Notes under the pieces: generated by a model
Told to the model about the DNA's origin: nothing
The model's database searches: none
What the model saw: only the letters and a program-made list of their open reading frames with translations
Program-made: the position numbers and the translations under genes
Assembly: GCF_009696265.1 (NCBI RefSeq)
Contig: NZ_VUMH01000002.1
Coordinates: forward strand, 186,001 to 250,000
Length of the DNA: 64,000 nucleotides
Direction: 5' to 3'
Source of the DNA: Desulfovibrio porci
Lineage (GTDB): Bacteria; Desulfobacterota; Desulfovibrionia; Desulfovibrionales; Desulfovibrionaceae
Shown: in pieces, positions 28,436-37,271 of the stretch
Numbering within the stretch: the first letter of the stretch is position 1
Layout of the letters: every line of letters starts with the position of its first letter

Positions 28436-29536
28436 ATGCGATTTGTGGATGAAGCGAAAATACAGGTCCGGGCGGGCAAGGGCGGCCACGGCTGCCTGTC
28501 CTTCCGGCGCGAGAAGTTTGTGCCGCGCGGCGGCCCGGACGGCGGCAACGGCGGCGACGGTGGCTCCGTGTATCTGCGGGCCGACAGCCGCCTGCTTTCT
28601 CTGTACGACTTCCGCCTGAAGCGGCTTTACGAGGCCCGCAACGGCCAGCCCGGCCAGGGCAGCCAGTGCGACGGCAAAAAGGGCGAGGACCTGGTGCTGG
28701 GCCTGCCGGTGGGCACCCTGGTTTTTGCCGAGGGGCCGGAAGGCGAACGCCTGCTGGCCGACCTCAGCGAACCGGACAGCCTTGTGCTGGCGGCGCGCGG
28801 CGGGCGCGGCGGCAAGGGCAACGAGCATTTCAAATCCTCCACCATGCGCGCGCCGCGTTTCGCCCAACCCGGCGAACCCGGCGAGGAGCTGACCCTGCGG
28901 CTGGAGCTGAAAATCCTGGCCGATGCCGGGCTTATCGGCCTGCCCAACGCGGGCAAGTCCACGCTCATTTCGCGGATCTCGGCGGCCCGGCCCAAGATCG
29001 CGGCCTATCCCTTCACCACGCTCACGCCCAATCTGGGCGTGATGATCGATGAAGTGGACCCGGACAAGCGCATGGTCATTGCCGACATTCCCGGACTCAT
29101 TGAAGGAGCGCACGCCGGGCAGGGGCTGGGGCACCGTTTCCTGAAGCATGTGGAGCGCACCCGCTTTCTGGTGCATATGCTGAGCATCGAGGATGTGGAC
29201 GACGCGGACCCCTGGGCCGGATTCGAGCTGGTCAATGAGGAATTGCGGCGTTTTGATCCGGTATTGGCTGAACGGGGACAGGTTGAGGTGATCAACAAGA
29301 TTGATCTGGCGGATGCGGAGCGCCTGGAGGCCCTGAAAGCCCGTGCCGAGGCCGACGAGCGGAGGATTTTCTTCATTTCCGCCCGGGAGGCGCAGGGCTT
29401 GGAACCGCTGATTGCCGAGCTCTGGCGGCTGCGTGATGAACTGGCCCGGCATGAGCCGCTGCTGCGCCACCAACTGGAAGAGACGGAAGAGGACGAGGAA
29501 TTTCCGGATATTGAGGTGATCTACACGCGCGAGTGA
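28436..29536 (+). CDS. obgE: GTPase ObgE/CgtA
   Basis: This 366-residue ribosome-assembly GTPase has an N-terminal glycine-rich Obg fold (residues 1-158, many GG motifs such as GGPDGGNGGDGG). The G domain follows with GLPNAGKST (G1), DIPGLIEGA (G3) and NKIDL (G4). It ends shortly after the G domain, lacking the long C-terminal domain of some homologues. The ATG at 28436 is preferred (GAGG upstream, classic MRFVDEA start) over the GTG at 28418. Confidence 0.95.
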   Translation: MRFVDEAKIQVRAGKGGHGCLSFRREKFVPRGGPDGGNGGDGGSVYLRADSRLLSLYDFRLKRLYEARNGQPGQGSQCDGKKGEDLVLGLPVGTLVFAEGPEGERLLADLSEPDSLVLAARGGRGGKGNEHFKSSTMRAPRFAQPGEPGEELTLRLELKILADAGLIGLPNAGKSTLISRISAARPKIAAYPFTTLTPNLGVMIDEVDPDKRMVIADIPGLIEGAHAGQGLGHRFLKHVERTRFLVHMLSIEDVDDADPWAGFELVNEELRRFDPVLAERGQVEVINKIDLADAERLEALKARAEADERRIFFISAREAQGLEPLIAELWRLRDELARHEPLLRHQLEETEEDEEFPDIEVIYTRE

Positions 29537-29590
29537 GGAAGACGGGCCGGAAGCGGCGCGCGTTTCAAAATGCGTATGCTCTGTATCCGG

Positions 29591-29616
29591 AGTATTTCAA
29601 AGTTGAAATGCTCTGA
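29591..29616. repeat. Dispersed palindrome, copy 3
   Basis: ATTTCAAAGTTGAAATGCTC belongs to the same family as the copies near 16.1, 23.3 and 47.1 kb. The left GAGC arm is replaced by GAGT here, while the right GCTCT edge is kept. Confidence 0.5.
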
Positions 29617-29716
29617 CGCCGCATCTTGTGCGGCGCGTCGCGAAGCGGCGTGGATTCAGCCGAAAACCGCGCTTTTCGGCTGAATGAACCTTTGAAAAAG
29701 CATTGCGTTTCAAAGG
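29594..29716. repeat. Array of hairpins between obgE and proB
   Basis: Four clear inverted repeats lie in a row. ATTTCAA/TTGAAAT (29594-29609) is also a dispersed-palindrome core and is followed by GCTCT. CGCCGCA/TGCGGCG spans 29617-29635. TTCAGCCGAAAA/TTTTCGGCTGAA (29655-29684) has a 12-base perfect stem. CCTTTGAAA/TTTCAAAGG spans 29689-29716. The third resembles a terminator stem but lacks a clean T-tract. Confidence 0.7.
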
Positions 29717-29751
29717 GAATCTGCTCAAGTGCGGTTGCAGTGGAGGCGGCG

Positions 29752-30951
29752 ATGGAAAGGCCGGAGGACTGGCGGCGGGAGCGGGCGCGGGTGCTGGCGC
29801 AGGCCCGTGTGGTGGTGATCAAGGTGGGCAGCGCCGTGCTGACCGACGCGCAAGGGCTCAACGCCGCTGTGCTGGACAGTCTGGCCGGGCAGCTGGCCCG
29901 GCTGGCCGCGCCGGGAACGGGCCTGCCCGACGGGCGGCGTCTGGTGCTGGTCTCCTCCGGCGCGGTGGCCGCCGGACGCACAGCCCTGGCCGCGCGCGGC
30001 CGGCAGGTGGAAACCACGGGCCTGGCGGCCCGGCAGGCGGCGGCGGCCGTGGGTCAGGGCCGCCTCATGCAGGCCTGGGATACGGCTTTTCACGTTCATG
30101 GCATGCCCACGGCGCAGGTGTTGCTGACCCGCGACGACCTGCGTTCGCGCCAGCGTTTTCTCAACGCCCGTAATACCTTCGCGGAATTGTTGCAGTGGCG
30201 CGTGCTGCCCATTGTCAATGAAAACGACACGGTGTCGGTCAGCGAACTCAAATTCGGCGACAACGACTGCCTGGCCAGCCTGCTGGTCAATCTCACGGGC
30301 GCGGATCTCTTCGTCAACCTGACGTCCTCGCCCGGCGTGCTGGCCGCCGATCCCCAGCGGGAACCCGACGCGCCGGTCATGGAGCACATTGACGACGTGG
30401 CGGCCCTGGATCTCGGCCAGCTTTGCGGCGGCAAAACGTCGGTGGGTACAGGCGGCATGTATTCCAAACTGCTGGCCGCGCGGCGCGCCGCCCAGATCGG
30501 CGTGCCCACCCTGATTCTGCCCGGCCGCGCGCCCGACGTGCTAAGCCGTGCCTTCGCGGCGGGCGCGGACTCCGGCGCGACGCCGATTCCCGGAACCTGG
30601 GTGCGCCCGGCCGGGCATGCCATACCGCGCCGCAAATTCTGGCTGGCCTATCAGTCGGAACCGGCGGGCGGGGTGACTGTGGACGCGGGCGCGGCGCAGG
30701 CGCTGCTGCGCAAAGGCGGCAGCCTGCTGCCCGGCGGCGTGCGCCAGGTGGAGGGCGCGTTCCAGAAAGGGGCGCTGGTGCGCGTGCTGCACGAGGGCCG
30801 GAGCCTGGGGGTGGGGCTTTCCAACTACAGTGCGGCGGACCTCAAAAAAATTATGGGCCTCAAACGTCACGAAGTGGCAGCCATTCTGGGCGACGCCCAC
30901 TATCCCGAAGTCATCCACAGGGACAATCTGCTGCTGGACGCGGCGGTATAG
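29752..30951 (+). CDS. proB: Glutamate 5-kinase (with PUA domain)
   Basis: ProB (399 residues) phosphorylates glutamate in the first step of proline synthesis. The amino acid kinase domain has VVIKVGSAVL, the proline-sensing and substrate loop ending PIVNENDTVSVSEL-KFGDND, and GTGGMYSKLLAA. The C-terminal PUA domain occupies about residues 305-380. GGAGG precedes ATG 29752; the longer frame to 29626 would run through hairpins. Feedback inhibition by proline is usual for this architecture. proA is not adjacent. Confidence 0.96.
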   Translation: MERPEDWRRERARVLAQARVVVIKVGSAVLTDAQGLNAAVLDSLAGQLARLAAPGTGLPDGRRLVLVSSGAVAAGRTALAARGRQVETTGLAARQAAAAVGQGRLMQAWDTAFHVHGMPTAQVLLTRDDLRSRQRFLNARNTFAELLQWRVLPIVNENDTVSVSELKFGDNDCLASLLVNLTGADLFVNLTSSPGVLAADPQREPDAPVMEHIDDVAALDLGQLCGGKTSVGTGGMYSKLLAARRAAQIGVPTLILPGRAPDVLSRAFAAGADSGATPIPGTWVRPAGHAIPRRKFWLAYQSEPAGGVTVDAGAAQALLRKGGSLLPGGVRQVEGAFQKGALVRVLHEGRSLGVGLSNYSAADLKKIMGLKRHEVAAILGDAHYPEVIHRDNLLLDAAV

Positions 30952-30981
30952 CCGCGTGACGGCTGTTTTTCGGGAGGAGCT

Positions 30982-32379
30982 ATGGCGGCAGCGGCACAGG
31001 GGAAACGCGATCTTTTCGCTTCCAGGCTCGGGGTTCTGGCGGCCACGCTGGGTTCGGCCGTGGGCCTGGGCAATATCTGGAAGGTGCCCGCCCTCACCGG
31101 GCAGCACGGCGGCGCATCCTTTCTGCTGATTTACGTGCTCTCTACCTTGGTTGTGGCCCTGCCCCTGATGATTGTGGAGATGATCATGGGGCGGCGCACC
31201 CGCGCCAACGCCTATAAAACCTTCGTCATGCTGACTCCGCCCCGACCCGGTCTGTCTGGAATGTCCGGGGCGTCCGCGCGGATCTGGCGGATCACGGGCG
31301 GCCTGTCCGTGCTGGCCGCCGCCCTTATTCTGGCTTTTTACAGCGACGTGGCGGGCTGGGTCTTCGCCTATGTGCCCAAGGCCGTGAGCGGCGGCGTGGC
31401 CACCACCGACCCGCAAGCGGCGGCCCGCATTTTCGGGGATCTGCTGGCAAACCCGTGGGAAAGCCTGCTCTGGCAGTGGCTGGTGCTGGGCTGCATCGCG
31501 GCCGTGATCATGCGCGGAGCCTCGGCGGGCATTGAGCGCGTCACGCGGGTGTTGATCCCCCTGCTGTTTCTGCTGCTGGTGGCGGTCTGTATCCGCAGCC
31601 TCACGCTACCCAACGCTCAGGCGGGCCTGCGCTTTCTCTTCATGCCCGACTTCGCGCGCATTGACGGCGACGTGGTGCTGATGGCCATGGGCCTGTCCTT
31701 TTTCAAAATGTCCATCGGCTTTGGCTGCATGATCACCTACGGCAGCTATTTCCAGGCCGACACCCACGTACCCGCCCTGGCCCTGCGGGTGATGGTCTGC
31801 GATCTGCTGGTCTCCCTGCTGGCGGGTGTGGCCGTGTTTCCGGCGGTGTTCAGCTTCGGCTTTGAACCCACGGCGGGCACCAGCCTGCTTTTTCTGACCA
31901 TTCCGGCGGTGTTCGCCTCCATGCCCGGCGGGCAGTTCTTCACCGCGCTTTTTTTCGTGCTCTCGGCCGTGGCCGCCACCGGAGCCATGCTCTGCCTGCT
32001 GGAAATTCCCGTGGCCTGGCTGCTGGAAACCTGCAAACTGCCCCGTCCCAGAGCCACCCTGCTGGTGACCCTGGGCGTGGCCGCGCTGGGCGTTCCGCCC
32101 ACACTCTCCACGGGAATCTGGTCGTCGTGGACGGTTTTCGGCCTCTCCTTTTTCGACGCTTACGACTTCGCCACCTCCAATCTGCTTTTGCCGGTCTGCG
32201 GCCTGCTGACCAGCCTGTTCGCGGGCTATGTCTGGCCGGAACGGGAATTCGTCGCCGCCCTGACCAACAGCGGCAATCTGCCCCTGCAGGGACTGGCGCG
32301 GCTGCTGCGCCGGGCCTGCCGCACGCTGACGCCCCTGCTGATCGTCATCATCCTGCTGCACGGGCTGAAGGTTTTCTGA
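30982..32379 (+). CDS. Sodium-dependent amino acid/neurotransmitter symporter (NSS family)
   Basis: This 465-residue transporter of the SNF/LeuT type has 11-12 membrane segments. The unwound first helix GSAVGLGNIWKVP forms the Na+ and substrate site. The next loop, GGASFLLIYVLSTLVVALP, and the GYVWPE end are typical of bacterial NSS proteins. GGAGGAGCT precedes the ATG. It lies 30 bases after proB on the same strand; the substrate (perhaps Trp, Tyr, Ala or another amino acid) cannot be told. Confidence 0.9.
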   Translation: MAAAAQGKRDLFASRLGVLAATLGSAVGLGNIWKVPALTGQHGGASFLLIYVLSTLVVALPLMIVEMIMGRRTRANAYKTFVMLTPPRPGLSGMSGASARIWRITGGLSVLAAALILAFYSDVAGWVFAYVPKAVSGGVATTDPQAAARIFGDLLANPWESLLWQWLVLGCIAAVIMRGASAGIERVTRVLIPLLFLLLVAVCIRSLTLPNAQAGLRFLFMPDFARIDGDVVLMAMGLSFFKMSIGFGCMITYGSYFQADTHVPALALRVMVCDLLVSLLAGVAVFPAVFSFGFEPTAGTSLLFLTIPAVFASMPGGQFFTALFFVLSAVAATGAMLCLLEIPVAWLLETCKLPRPRATLLVTLGVAALGVPPTLSTGIWSSWTVFGLSFFDAYDFATSNLLLPVCGLLTSLFAGYVWPEREFVAALTNSGNLPLQGLARLLRRACRTLTPLLIVIILLHGLKVF

Positions 32380-32413
32380 GGGGGGGCCGGTCCTGTCCGC
32401 TACGGATTTTTCC

Positions 32414-32442
32414 TTTACAAAGGCCCGCCGCGCGCCTAACAT
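32414..32442 (+). promoter_or_regulatory. Predicted promoter of the pyrBC leader
   Basis: TTTACA (32414-32419), 17 bases, TAACAT (32437-32442). The start would fall within a few bases of the leader ATG at 32451, next to a T5 tract (32442-32446), so the leader RNA might be nearly leaderless. Confidence 0.5.
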
Positions 32443-32450
32443 TTTTGGCC

Positions 32451-32591
32451 ATGAAGTTGTGTAAAGCCCATGCCTCGCGCCGTCCCGGGCTGCTGTCCGA
32501 GTCCGCGCCGATGCGGCCCGGCCGCGCGCCGATCTGTTCCCCGTTGGTTCCAGCGGGGCTTTTTTTTAACTTTCAGTCCCCACGCCCATGA
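32451..32591 (+). CDS. Putative pyrBC leader peptide (46 codons)
   Basis: The frame runs from ATG 32451 through the intrinsic terminator, whose T-tract encodes Leu-Phe-Phe-Asn-Phe, to a TGA that overlaps the pyrB ATG (ATGA, 32588-32591). The predicted peptide starts [12 protein letters not shown] and ends FQSPRP. The arrangement copies the principle of E. coli pyrL-pyrB, in which a ribosome closely following RNA polymerase prevents the terminator from forming when UTP is scarce. There is no Shine-Dalgarno sequence before the leader, so its translation is unproven. Confidence 0.55.
   Translation: MKLCKAHASRRPGLLSESAPMRPGRAPICSPLVPAGLFFNFQSPRP
32539..32567 (+). terminator. Intrinsic terminator/attenuator 21 bases upstream of pyrB
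   Basis: CCCCGTT (32539-32545) pairs with AGCGGGG (32552-32558, one G-T pair) and is followed by CTTTTTTTT (32559-32567). Only 20 bases separate the T-tract from the pyrB ATG, too little for a separate promoter, so transcription of pyrB must pass through it. A small upstream hairpin GCGGC/GCCGC (32513-32525) could be a pause site. Confidence 0.85.
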
Positions 32592-33544
32592 ATACCGACA
32601 ACCGCTATCACTGGCAGCACAAGGACCTGCTGGACGTGACCCAGTTGAGCGGCGAAGACGTCCGCCATCTGCTGGATCTGGCCGCCAGCTTTCAGGAAAT
32701 CAACCGCCGCCCGGTCAAGAAGGTGCCCACGCTCAAGGGCAAGACCGTGGTGCTTTTTTTTGTGGAAAACAGCACCCGCACCAAAACCTCCTTTGACGTG
32801 GCGGGCAAGCGCCTTTCCGCCGACACCTATTCCCTGGCCAAGTCCGGTTCCAGCCTGAACAAGGGCGAAAGCCTCAAGGACACGGCCCTGACCCTGCAGG
32901 CCATGGGGCCGGACGTCATCGTCATCCGGCATTCCAGCAGCGGCGCGGCGGCCTTCATGGCTGACCTGCTGCCCTGCGGCATCGTCAACGGCGGCGACGG
33001 CTGGCACGCCCATCCCACCCAGGCTCTGCTGGACTGCTTCAGCCTGCGCCAGGCCTGGGGGGACAGCTTTGCGGGCCGCAGCCTGCTGATTCTGGGCGAC
33101 ATCGCCCACAGCCGGGTGGCCCGCTCCAACGTGCATCTGCTGCACCTGCTGGGGGTCAAGGTCCGGCTTTGCGCGCCGCGCACCCTGCTGCCCGCCGGGG
33201 TGGAAAACTGGCCGGTGGAGGTCTTTTCCGACCTCGGGCGGGCCGTGCGCGATGTGGACGCGGTCATGTGCCTGCGTCTGCAACTGGAGCGCCAGCAGGC
33301 CGGCCTGTTGCCCGATCTGGCGGAGTATTCGCGCCGCTTCTGCCTGGGCGCGGCCCATCTGGAGCTGGCCCGGCCCGAGGCCAAGGTGCTGCATCCCGGC
33401 CCCATGAACCGGGGGCTTGAGATTTCCAATGAGATTGCCGACGCGCCCGCCAGTCTGGTGCTTGATCAGGTGGCTGCGGGCGTCGCCACGCGCATGGCCG
33501 TGCTCTATCTGCTGGCCACGCGCAATGACGGAGGAAACGCATGA
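32588..33544 (+). CDS. pyrB: Aspartate carbamoyltransferase catalytic chain
   Basis: PyrB (318 residues) makes carbamoyl-aspartate, the first committed pyrimidine step. The carbamoyl-phosphate loop [11 protein letters not shown], the central [13 protein letters not shown], the [13 protein letters not shown] aspartate-domain motif and HPGPMNRG are all present. No regulatory pyrI chain follows. There is no ribosome binding site before the ATG (a T-run, then AACTTTCAGTCCCC). The gene probably depends on coupling to the overlapping leader frame. It overlaps pyrC by 4 bases (ATGA at 33541). Confidence 0.96.
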   Translation: MNTDNRYHWQHKDLLDVTQLSGEDVRHLLDLAASFQEINRRPVKKVPTLKGKTVVLFFVENSTRTKTSFDVAGKRLSADTYSLAKSGSSLNKGESLKDTALTLQAMGPDVIVIRHSSSGAAAFMADLLPCGIVNGGDGWHAHPTQALLDCFSLRQAWGDSFAGRSLLILGDIAHSRVARSNVHLLHLLGVKVRLCAPRTLLPAGVENWPVEVFSDLGRAVRDVDAVMCLRLQLERQQAGLLPDLAEYSRRFCLGAAHLELARPEAKVLHPGPMNRGLEISNEIADAPASLVLDQVAAGVATRMAVLYLLATRNDGGNA

Positions 33545-34803
33545 CGCTCTGCATTACAAACGCCCGTCATCTGGAAGCCCCGGTGGATCTGCTGGTGGAC
33601 GGGGACAAGATAGTGACCATGACCCCGGCGGGCCGCCACGCCGCGCCCGAAGGCTGTGAGCAGTTCGACGCCAGAGGGCTGGTGCTGATGCCCAGCTTCA
33701 TCGACGCGCACGTGCATCTGCGCGAGCCGGGCTTCGAATACAAGGAAGACATTGCCTCGGGCCTGGCCGCGGCGGCCCACGGCGGCTTCGGCGCGGTCAT
33801 GTGCATGGCCAACACCAGGCCGGTCAACGACGCGGCGTCCGTGACCCGCTTCATGCTGGAACGCGCCCGTCTGAGCCATCCGCACGGCCCGCGCCTGCAC
33901 CCCATCGCGGCGGCCAGCGTGGGCCTCAAGGGCGAGGAAATGGCCCCTCTGGCGGAACTGAAGGAGGCGGGCTGCGTGGCTGTGTCCAACGACGGCCGCC
34001 CGCTGGAGAATGCCGAACTGCTGCGCCGGATCATGGAATACGCGGCGGACCTGGACCTGACCTTTATCGACCACTGCGAGGACCCCTGCCTGGCCCGTGG
34101 CTGGCTGATGAACGAGGGGGCCGTGAGTGGCCTGCTGGGCGTCAAGGGTCAGCCCGACGTGGGCGAGGCCGTGCAGGCCGCGCGTGATATCATGCTGGCC
34201 GAATATCTGCACCTGCCCGTGCACATCGCGCATGTCTCGGGCAAACTCACCGTGGACGTCATTGCCTGGGGCAAGGCACGCGGGGTCAGGGTCAGCGCCG
34301 AAACCTGCCCGCACTACCTGCTTCTGGACGAGAGCGCGCTGGAGGGCTACAACACCGCCGCCAAAGTCAGCCCGCCGCTGCGGCGTCCCGAGGACCGCGA
34401 GGCCCTGCGCCGGGCCGTCAAGGACGGAACCATCGATATTCTGGTCACGGACCACGCCCCGCACGCGGCCCATGAAAAGGAAGGCACTCTGGACGAAGCC
34501 CCCTGCGGTTTCACCGGCCTGGACCTGGCTGTGAGCCTGACCTGGGGTCTGGTGCGCGAGGGCGTTCTGGCCGAAGCCGACCTGCAGCGCCTCTGGTGCC
34601 GTGGCCCGGCGGAAATCTTCCGTCTGTCCTGGAACGGCTTCGCGCCCGGCGACCCGGCGGATTTCTTTCTTCTGGATCCGGACGAGGTCTGGACCCCCGG
34701 CCCCGAGACCATGCACTCCAAAAGCCGCAATACTCCCTTTCTGGGACAGAGCCTGCGCGGACGCGTCAAACACCACTGGCTCGGCGGCAGAATGCTGTTC
34801 TGA
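33541..34803 (+). CDS. pyrC: Dihydroorotase (type I)
   Basis: This 420-residue amidohydrolase closes carbamoyl-aspartate to dihydroorotate. Metal ligands are visible in [12 protein letters not shown] (N-terminal HxH) and in [12 protein letters not shown] (late Asp-His). DHCED is a further His site. It is coupled to pyrB (stop/start overlap ATGA) and has its own GGAGG. Active type I dihydroorotases often form a complex with PyrB. The binuclear zinc carbamylated lysine may be replaced, since I could not place it with certainty. Confidence 0.95.
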   Translation: MTLCITNARHLEAPVDLLVDGDKIVTMTPAGRHAAPEGCEQFDARGLVLMPSFIDAHVHLREPGFEYKEDIASGLAAAAHGGFGAVMCMANTRPVNDAASVTRFMLERARLSHPHGPRLHPIAAASVGLKGEEMAPLAELKEAGCVAVSNDGRPLENAELLRRIMEYAADLDLTFIDHCEDPCLARGWLMNEGAVSGLLGVKGQPDVGEAVQAARDIMLAEYLHLPVHIAHVSGKLTVDVIAWGKARGVRVSAETCPHYLLLDESALEGYNTAAKVSPPLRRPEDREALRRAVKDGTIDILVTDHAPHAAHEKEGTLDEAPCGFTGLDLAVSLTWGLVREGVLAEADLQRLWCRGPAEIFRLSWNGFAPGDPADFFLLDPDEVWTPGPETMHSKSRNTPFLGQSLRGRVKHHWLGGRMLF

Positions 34804-34842
34804 ACCCGGCGCGACGCCGGATGAAATATAAAGAGGTTTTCC

Positions 34843-36315
34843 ATGCCTGAATCCATGCTTGCCATTTTGAAAGACAAAAGCCTGTTCCGCCGGCAGTGCC
34901 TGATCAACGGCCAATGGTGCGACGCGGACGACAAAAGCGTGCTGGCCGTGACCAATCCGGCCAATGAGAAACAGCTGGGCACGGTGCCCAAATGCGGCGC
35001 GGCCGAAACCCGGCGGGCCATTGAAGCGGCCTCGGCCGCCTTTCCGGCCTGGCGCGCGCTCACGCCCTTGCAGCGCGGCGCGTACCTGCGGGACTGGGAA
35101 CAGGCCATCCGGGACAATCTGGAGGATCTGGCCAAGATTCTGACCCTGGAGGAAGGCAAGCCCCTGGCCGAGGCCAAGGGCGAAATTCTGCAGGGCGCGT
35201 CCTATTTCCCCTGGTTCGCCGAAGAATGCCGCCGCGTCTGCGGCGACGTGACGCCTTCGTTTAGGCCGGGCACGCAGGGCCTTACCCGGCATGAGCCCGT
35301 GGGCGTGGCGGCGGCCATCACCCCCTGGAATTTCCCCTTCTCCATGCTGCCGCGCAAGACCGCGCCCGCCCTGGCCGCGGGTTGCACCATCGTGATAAAA
35401 CCGGCGGGCCGCACGCCGTACAGCGCTTTGGCGCTGGCCGAGCTGGGCGTGCGCGTGGGCATTCCCGCCGGGGTCATCAATGTGCTGACCGGCACGGCGT
35501 CGGAGATCGGCGGCGAAATCGCGGCCAATCCCGCAGTGCGCAAGGTCAGCTTCACCGGCTCCACCGAGGTGGGCAAACAACTGGCCGCCGACTGCGCGCC
35601 CACCCTCAAGCGCATGTCCCTGGAACTGGGCGGTAATGCGCCCTTCCTGGTCTTTGACGACGCGGACCTCAAGGCGGCCCTTGATCTGGCTATGGCCTGC
35701 AAATTCCGCAATGCCGGGCAGACCTGCATCTGCGCCAACCGTTTTCTGGTCCAGGAGGGCATCCATGAGCGTTTCGTGGAAGGGCTGACCGCGCGGATCA
35801 AGGCCCTGCGCGTGGGCGACGGCCTTGACCCGGCCACGGACATGGGGCCGCTGATCAACGCCCGCGCCGTGGAGCGGGTGGACGGTCTGGTCCGCGACGC
35901 CGAAACCAGGGGAGCGCGTCTGCTGGCGGGCGGGCACCGTCACGCGCTGGGCGGCAATTTTTACGAACCCACCCTGATTGCCGGCCTGAAGCGGGACATG
36001 CAGATCTTTCAGGGCGAAATCTTCGGACCCGTGGCCGCCGTCATGCCTTTTGCTTCGGAAGAGGAAGCCGTGGCCCTGGCCAACGATACCAGCTACGGTC
36101 TGGCCTCTTACGTCTGCACCCGCGATCTGGCCCGCACTTGGCGTCTGTTCGGGGCGCTGCAATACGGCATGGTGGGCGTCAACGACGCCACCCTGGCTTC
36201 GGCCGAGACGCCCTTCGGCGGCGTGAAATACAGCGGTCTGGGACGCGAAGGCAGCAGCGAGGGTTTGCTGGAGTACATGGAGACGCATTATCTGCTGTTG
36301 GGCGGCTTGGCGTAG
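34843..36315 (+). CDS. NAD(P)-dependent succinate-semialdehyde-type dehydrogenase
   Basis: This 490-residue ALDH superfamily enzyme has ITPWNFPFSML (cofactor), FTGSTEVGK, the general base in LELGGNAP and the catalytic Cys in NAGQTCICANRF. This last motif is characteristic of GabD-like SSADHs. The cofactor region reads IKPAGRTPYSA. It follows pyrC by 39 bases with its own AGAGG, so it is probably separately useful; no gabT is nearby. Substrate could be succinate semialdehyde, glutarate semialdehyde or another aldehyde. Confidence 0.88.
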   Translation: MPESMLAILKDKSLFRRQCLINGQWCDADDKSVLAVTNPANEKQLGTVPKCGAAETRRAIEAASAAFPAWRALTPLQRGAYLRDWEQAIRDNLEDLAKILTLEEGKPLAEAKGEILQGASYFPWFAEECRRVCGDVTPSFRPGTQGLTRHEPVGVAAAITPWNFPFSMLPRKTAPALAAGCTIVIKPAGRTPYSALALAELGVRVGIPAGVINVLTGTASEIGGEIAANPAVRKVSFTGSTEVGKQLAADCAPTLKRMSLELGGNAPFLVFDDADLKAALDLAMACKFRNAGQTCICANRFLVQEGIHERFVEGLTARIKALRVGDGLDPATDMGPLINARAVERVDGLVRDAETRGARLLAGGHRHALGGNFYEPTLIAGLKRDMQIFQGEIFGPVAAVMPFASEEEAVALANDTSYGLASYVCTRDLARTWRLFGALQYGMVGVNDATLASAETPFGGVKYSGLGREGSSEGLLEYMETHYLLLGGLA

Positions 36316-36327
36316 GCGGGCGGCGTT

Positions 36328-37185
36328 ATGTTGATCCGTCAGCCCATAGCCGCCGGGCGTTTTTACCCCGCCGCGCCCGAGGCTCTGGAGCGGGAGGCGC
36401 GCGCGTATCTTGAGGGCGGGGCCGCCCTGGCTGAACGGGGCGGGGCAGCCTCTCCCTGGGGCCTGATGCTGCCCCACGCGGGTTATGTCTATTGCGGACG
36501 GGTACTGGGAGCGACTCTGGCGGGCGTGGACCTGCCGCGCACCCTGGTTCTCCTTTGTCCCAACCACACGGGGCAGGGGCAGGCCTTGGGCGTCTGGCCC
36601 GAGGGCGCGTGGCTCACGCCCCTGGCACCGCTGACCGTGGATGCGGATCTGGCCGCCGCCCTCATCGAAACGAATGCAGGCAGCGGCGGCTTTGTCGCGG
36701 ACACCCGGTCCCATCTGGGAGAGCATGCCATTGAGGTGATTCTGCCCTTCCTGCAGGTAGCGTCGGGCGCGGAGCGGCCCTTGCGCATCGTGCCGGTCTG
36801 CGTGGGCACGCAGCAGGCGGCGGCCCTGAGCGCCGCCGGGCGGGCCTTGGCCGCCGCGCTGGCGGAGTGCCGCGCGCGTGGGGAATCGGCGGGCGTCATT
36901 GTCAGTTCGGACATGAACCACTATGAAGACGAGCGCCGCACTGTGGAAAAGGATGCCTTGGCCCTGGAACGGGCTCTGGCCTGCGACCCCGAAGGCCTGC
37001 TGGCCACGGTGGCGCGTGAGCGCATCAGCATGTGCGGGGCCGGACCGCTGGCTCTGGCCCTGTTTGCCGCCCGTTTGCTGGGCCAACCCAGGGCGGAATT
37101 CATCGCTCACGACACTTCGGCCTCTGCCTCGGGCGACGCGTCGCATACCGTGGGCTACGCCGGTTTGCGCCTCTTTCTGGCCTGA
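36328..37185 (+). CDS. MEMO-family protein (AmmeMemoRadiSam system protein B)
   Basis: This 285-residue protein has the MEMO1 fold, related to extradiol dioxygenases. The conserved Fe-site-type residues are in LMLPHAGYVYCGRV, LLCPNHTGQG and VIVSSDMNHYED, and GYAGLRLF closes the barrel. In many bacteria and archaea it is encoded with AMMECR1 and a radical SAM protein, which are not adjacent here. The role is unknown. It starts 12 bases after the ALDH stop with a weak GGCGGGCGG ribosome site. Confidence 0.85.
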   Translation: MLIRQPIAAGRFYPAAPEALEREARAYLEGGAALAERGGAASPWGLMLPHAGYVYCGRVLGATLAGVDLPRTLVLLCPNHTGQGQALGVWPEGAWLTPLAPLTVDADLAAALIETNAGSGGFVADTRSHLGEHAIEVILPFLQVASGAERPLRIVPVCVGTQQAAALSAAGRALAAALAECRARGESAGVIVSSDMNHYEDERRTVEKDALALERALACDPEGLLATVARERISMCGAGPLALALFAARLLGQPRAEFIAHDTSASASGDASHTVGYAGLRLFLA

Positions 37186-37205
37186 TGCATGAACCCGTTT
37201 TACAA

Positions 37206-37241
37206 CGCGGAAAGCCACCTGATGTCAGGCGGCTTTCCGCG
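37206..37241. terminator. Terminator-like hairpin between the MEMO gene and dacA
   Basis: CGCGGAAAGCC (37206-37216) pairs perfectly with GGCTTTCCGCG (37231-37241), and CCTG/CAGG extends inside. It lies between convergent genes. No T-tract follows on the plus strand, and only A/C-rich sequence lies on the minus side. Confidence 0.6.
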
Positions 37242-37271
37242 TGTATGGGACAGGATCTCTGCTGAAGCGAG

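Noticed and set aside
32127..32591. The full 154-codon frame ending at the pyrB start
   Set aside because: Its first two thirds are antisense or out-of-frame to the NSS gene; only the 46-codon part from 32451 is considered as a leader.
33505..37218. A 1237-codon open frame on the minus strand opposite pyrC, the aldehyde dehydrogenase and MEMO
   Set aside because: Same GC-driven shadow effect; no ribosome site and no recognisable motif.
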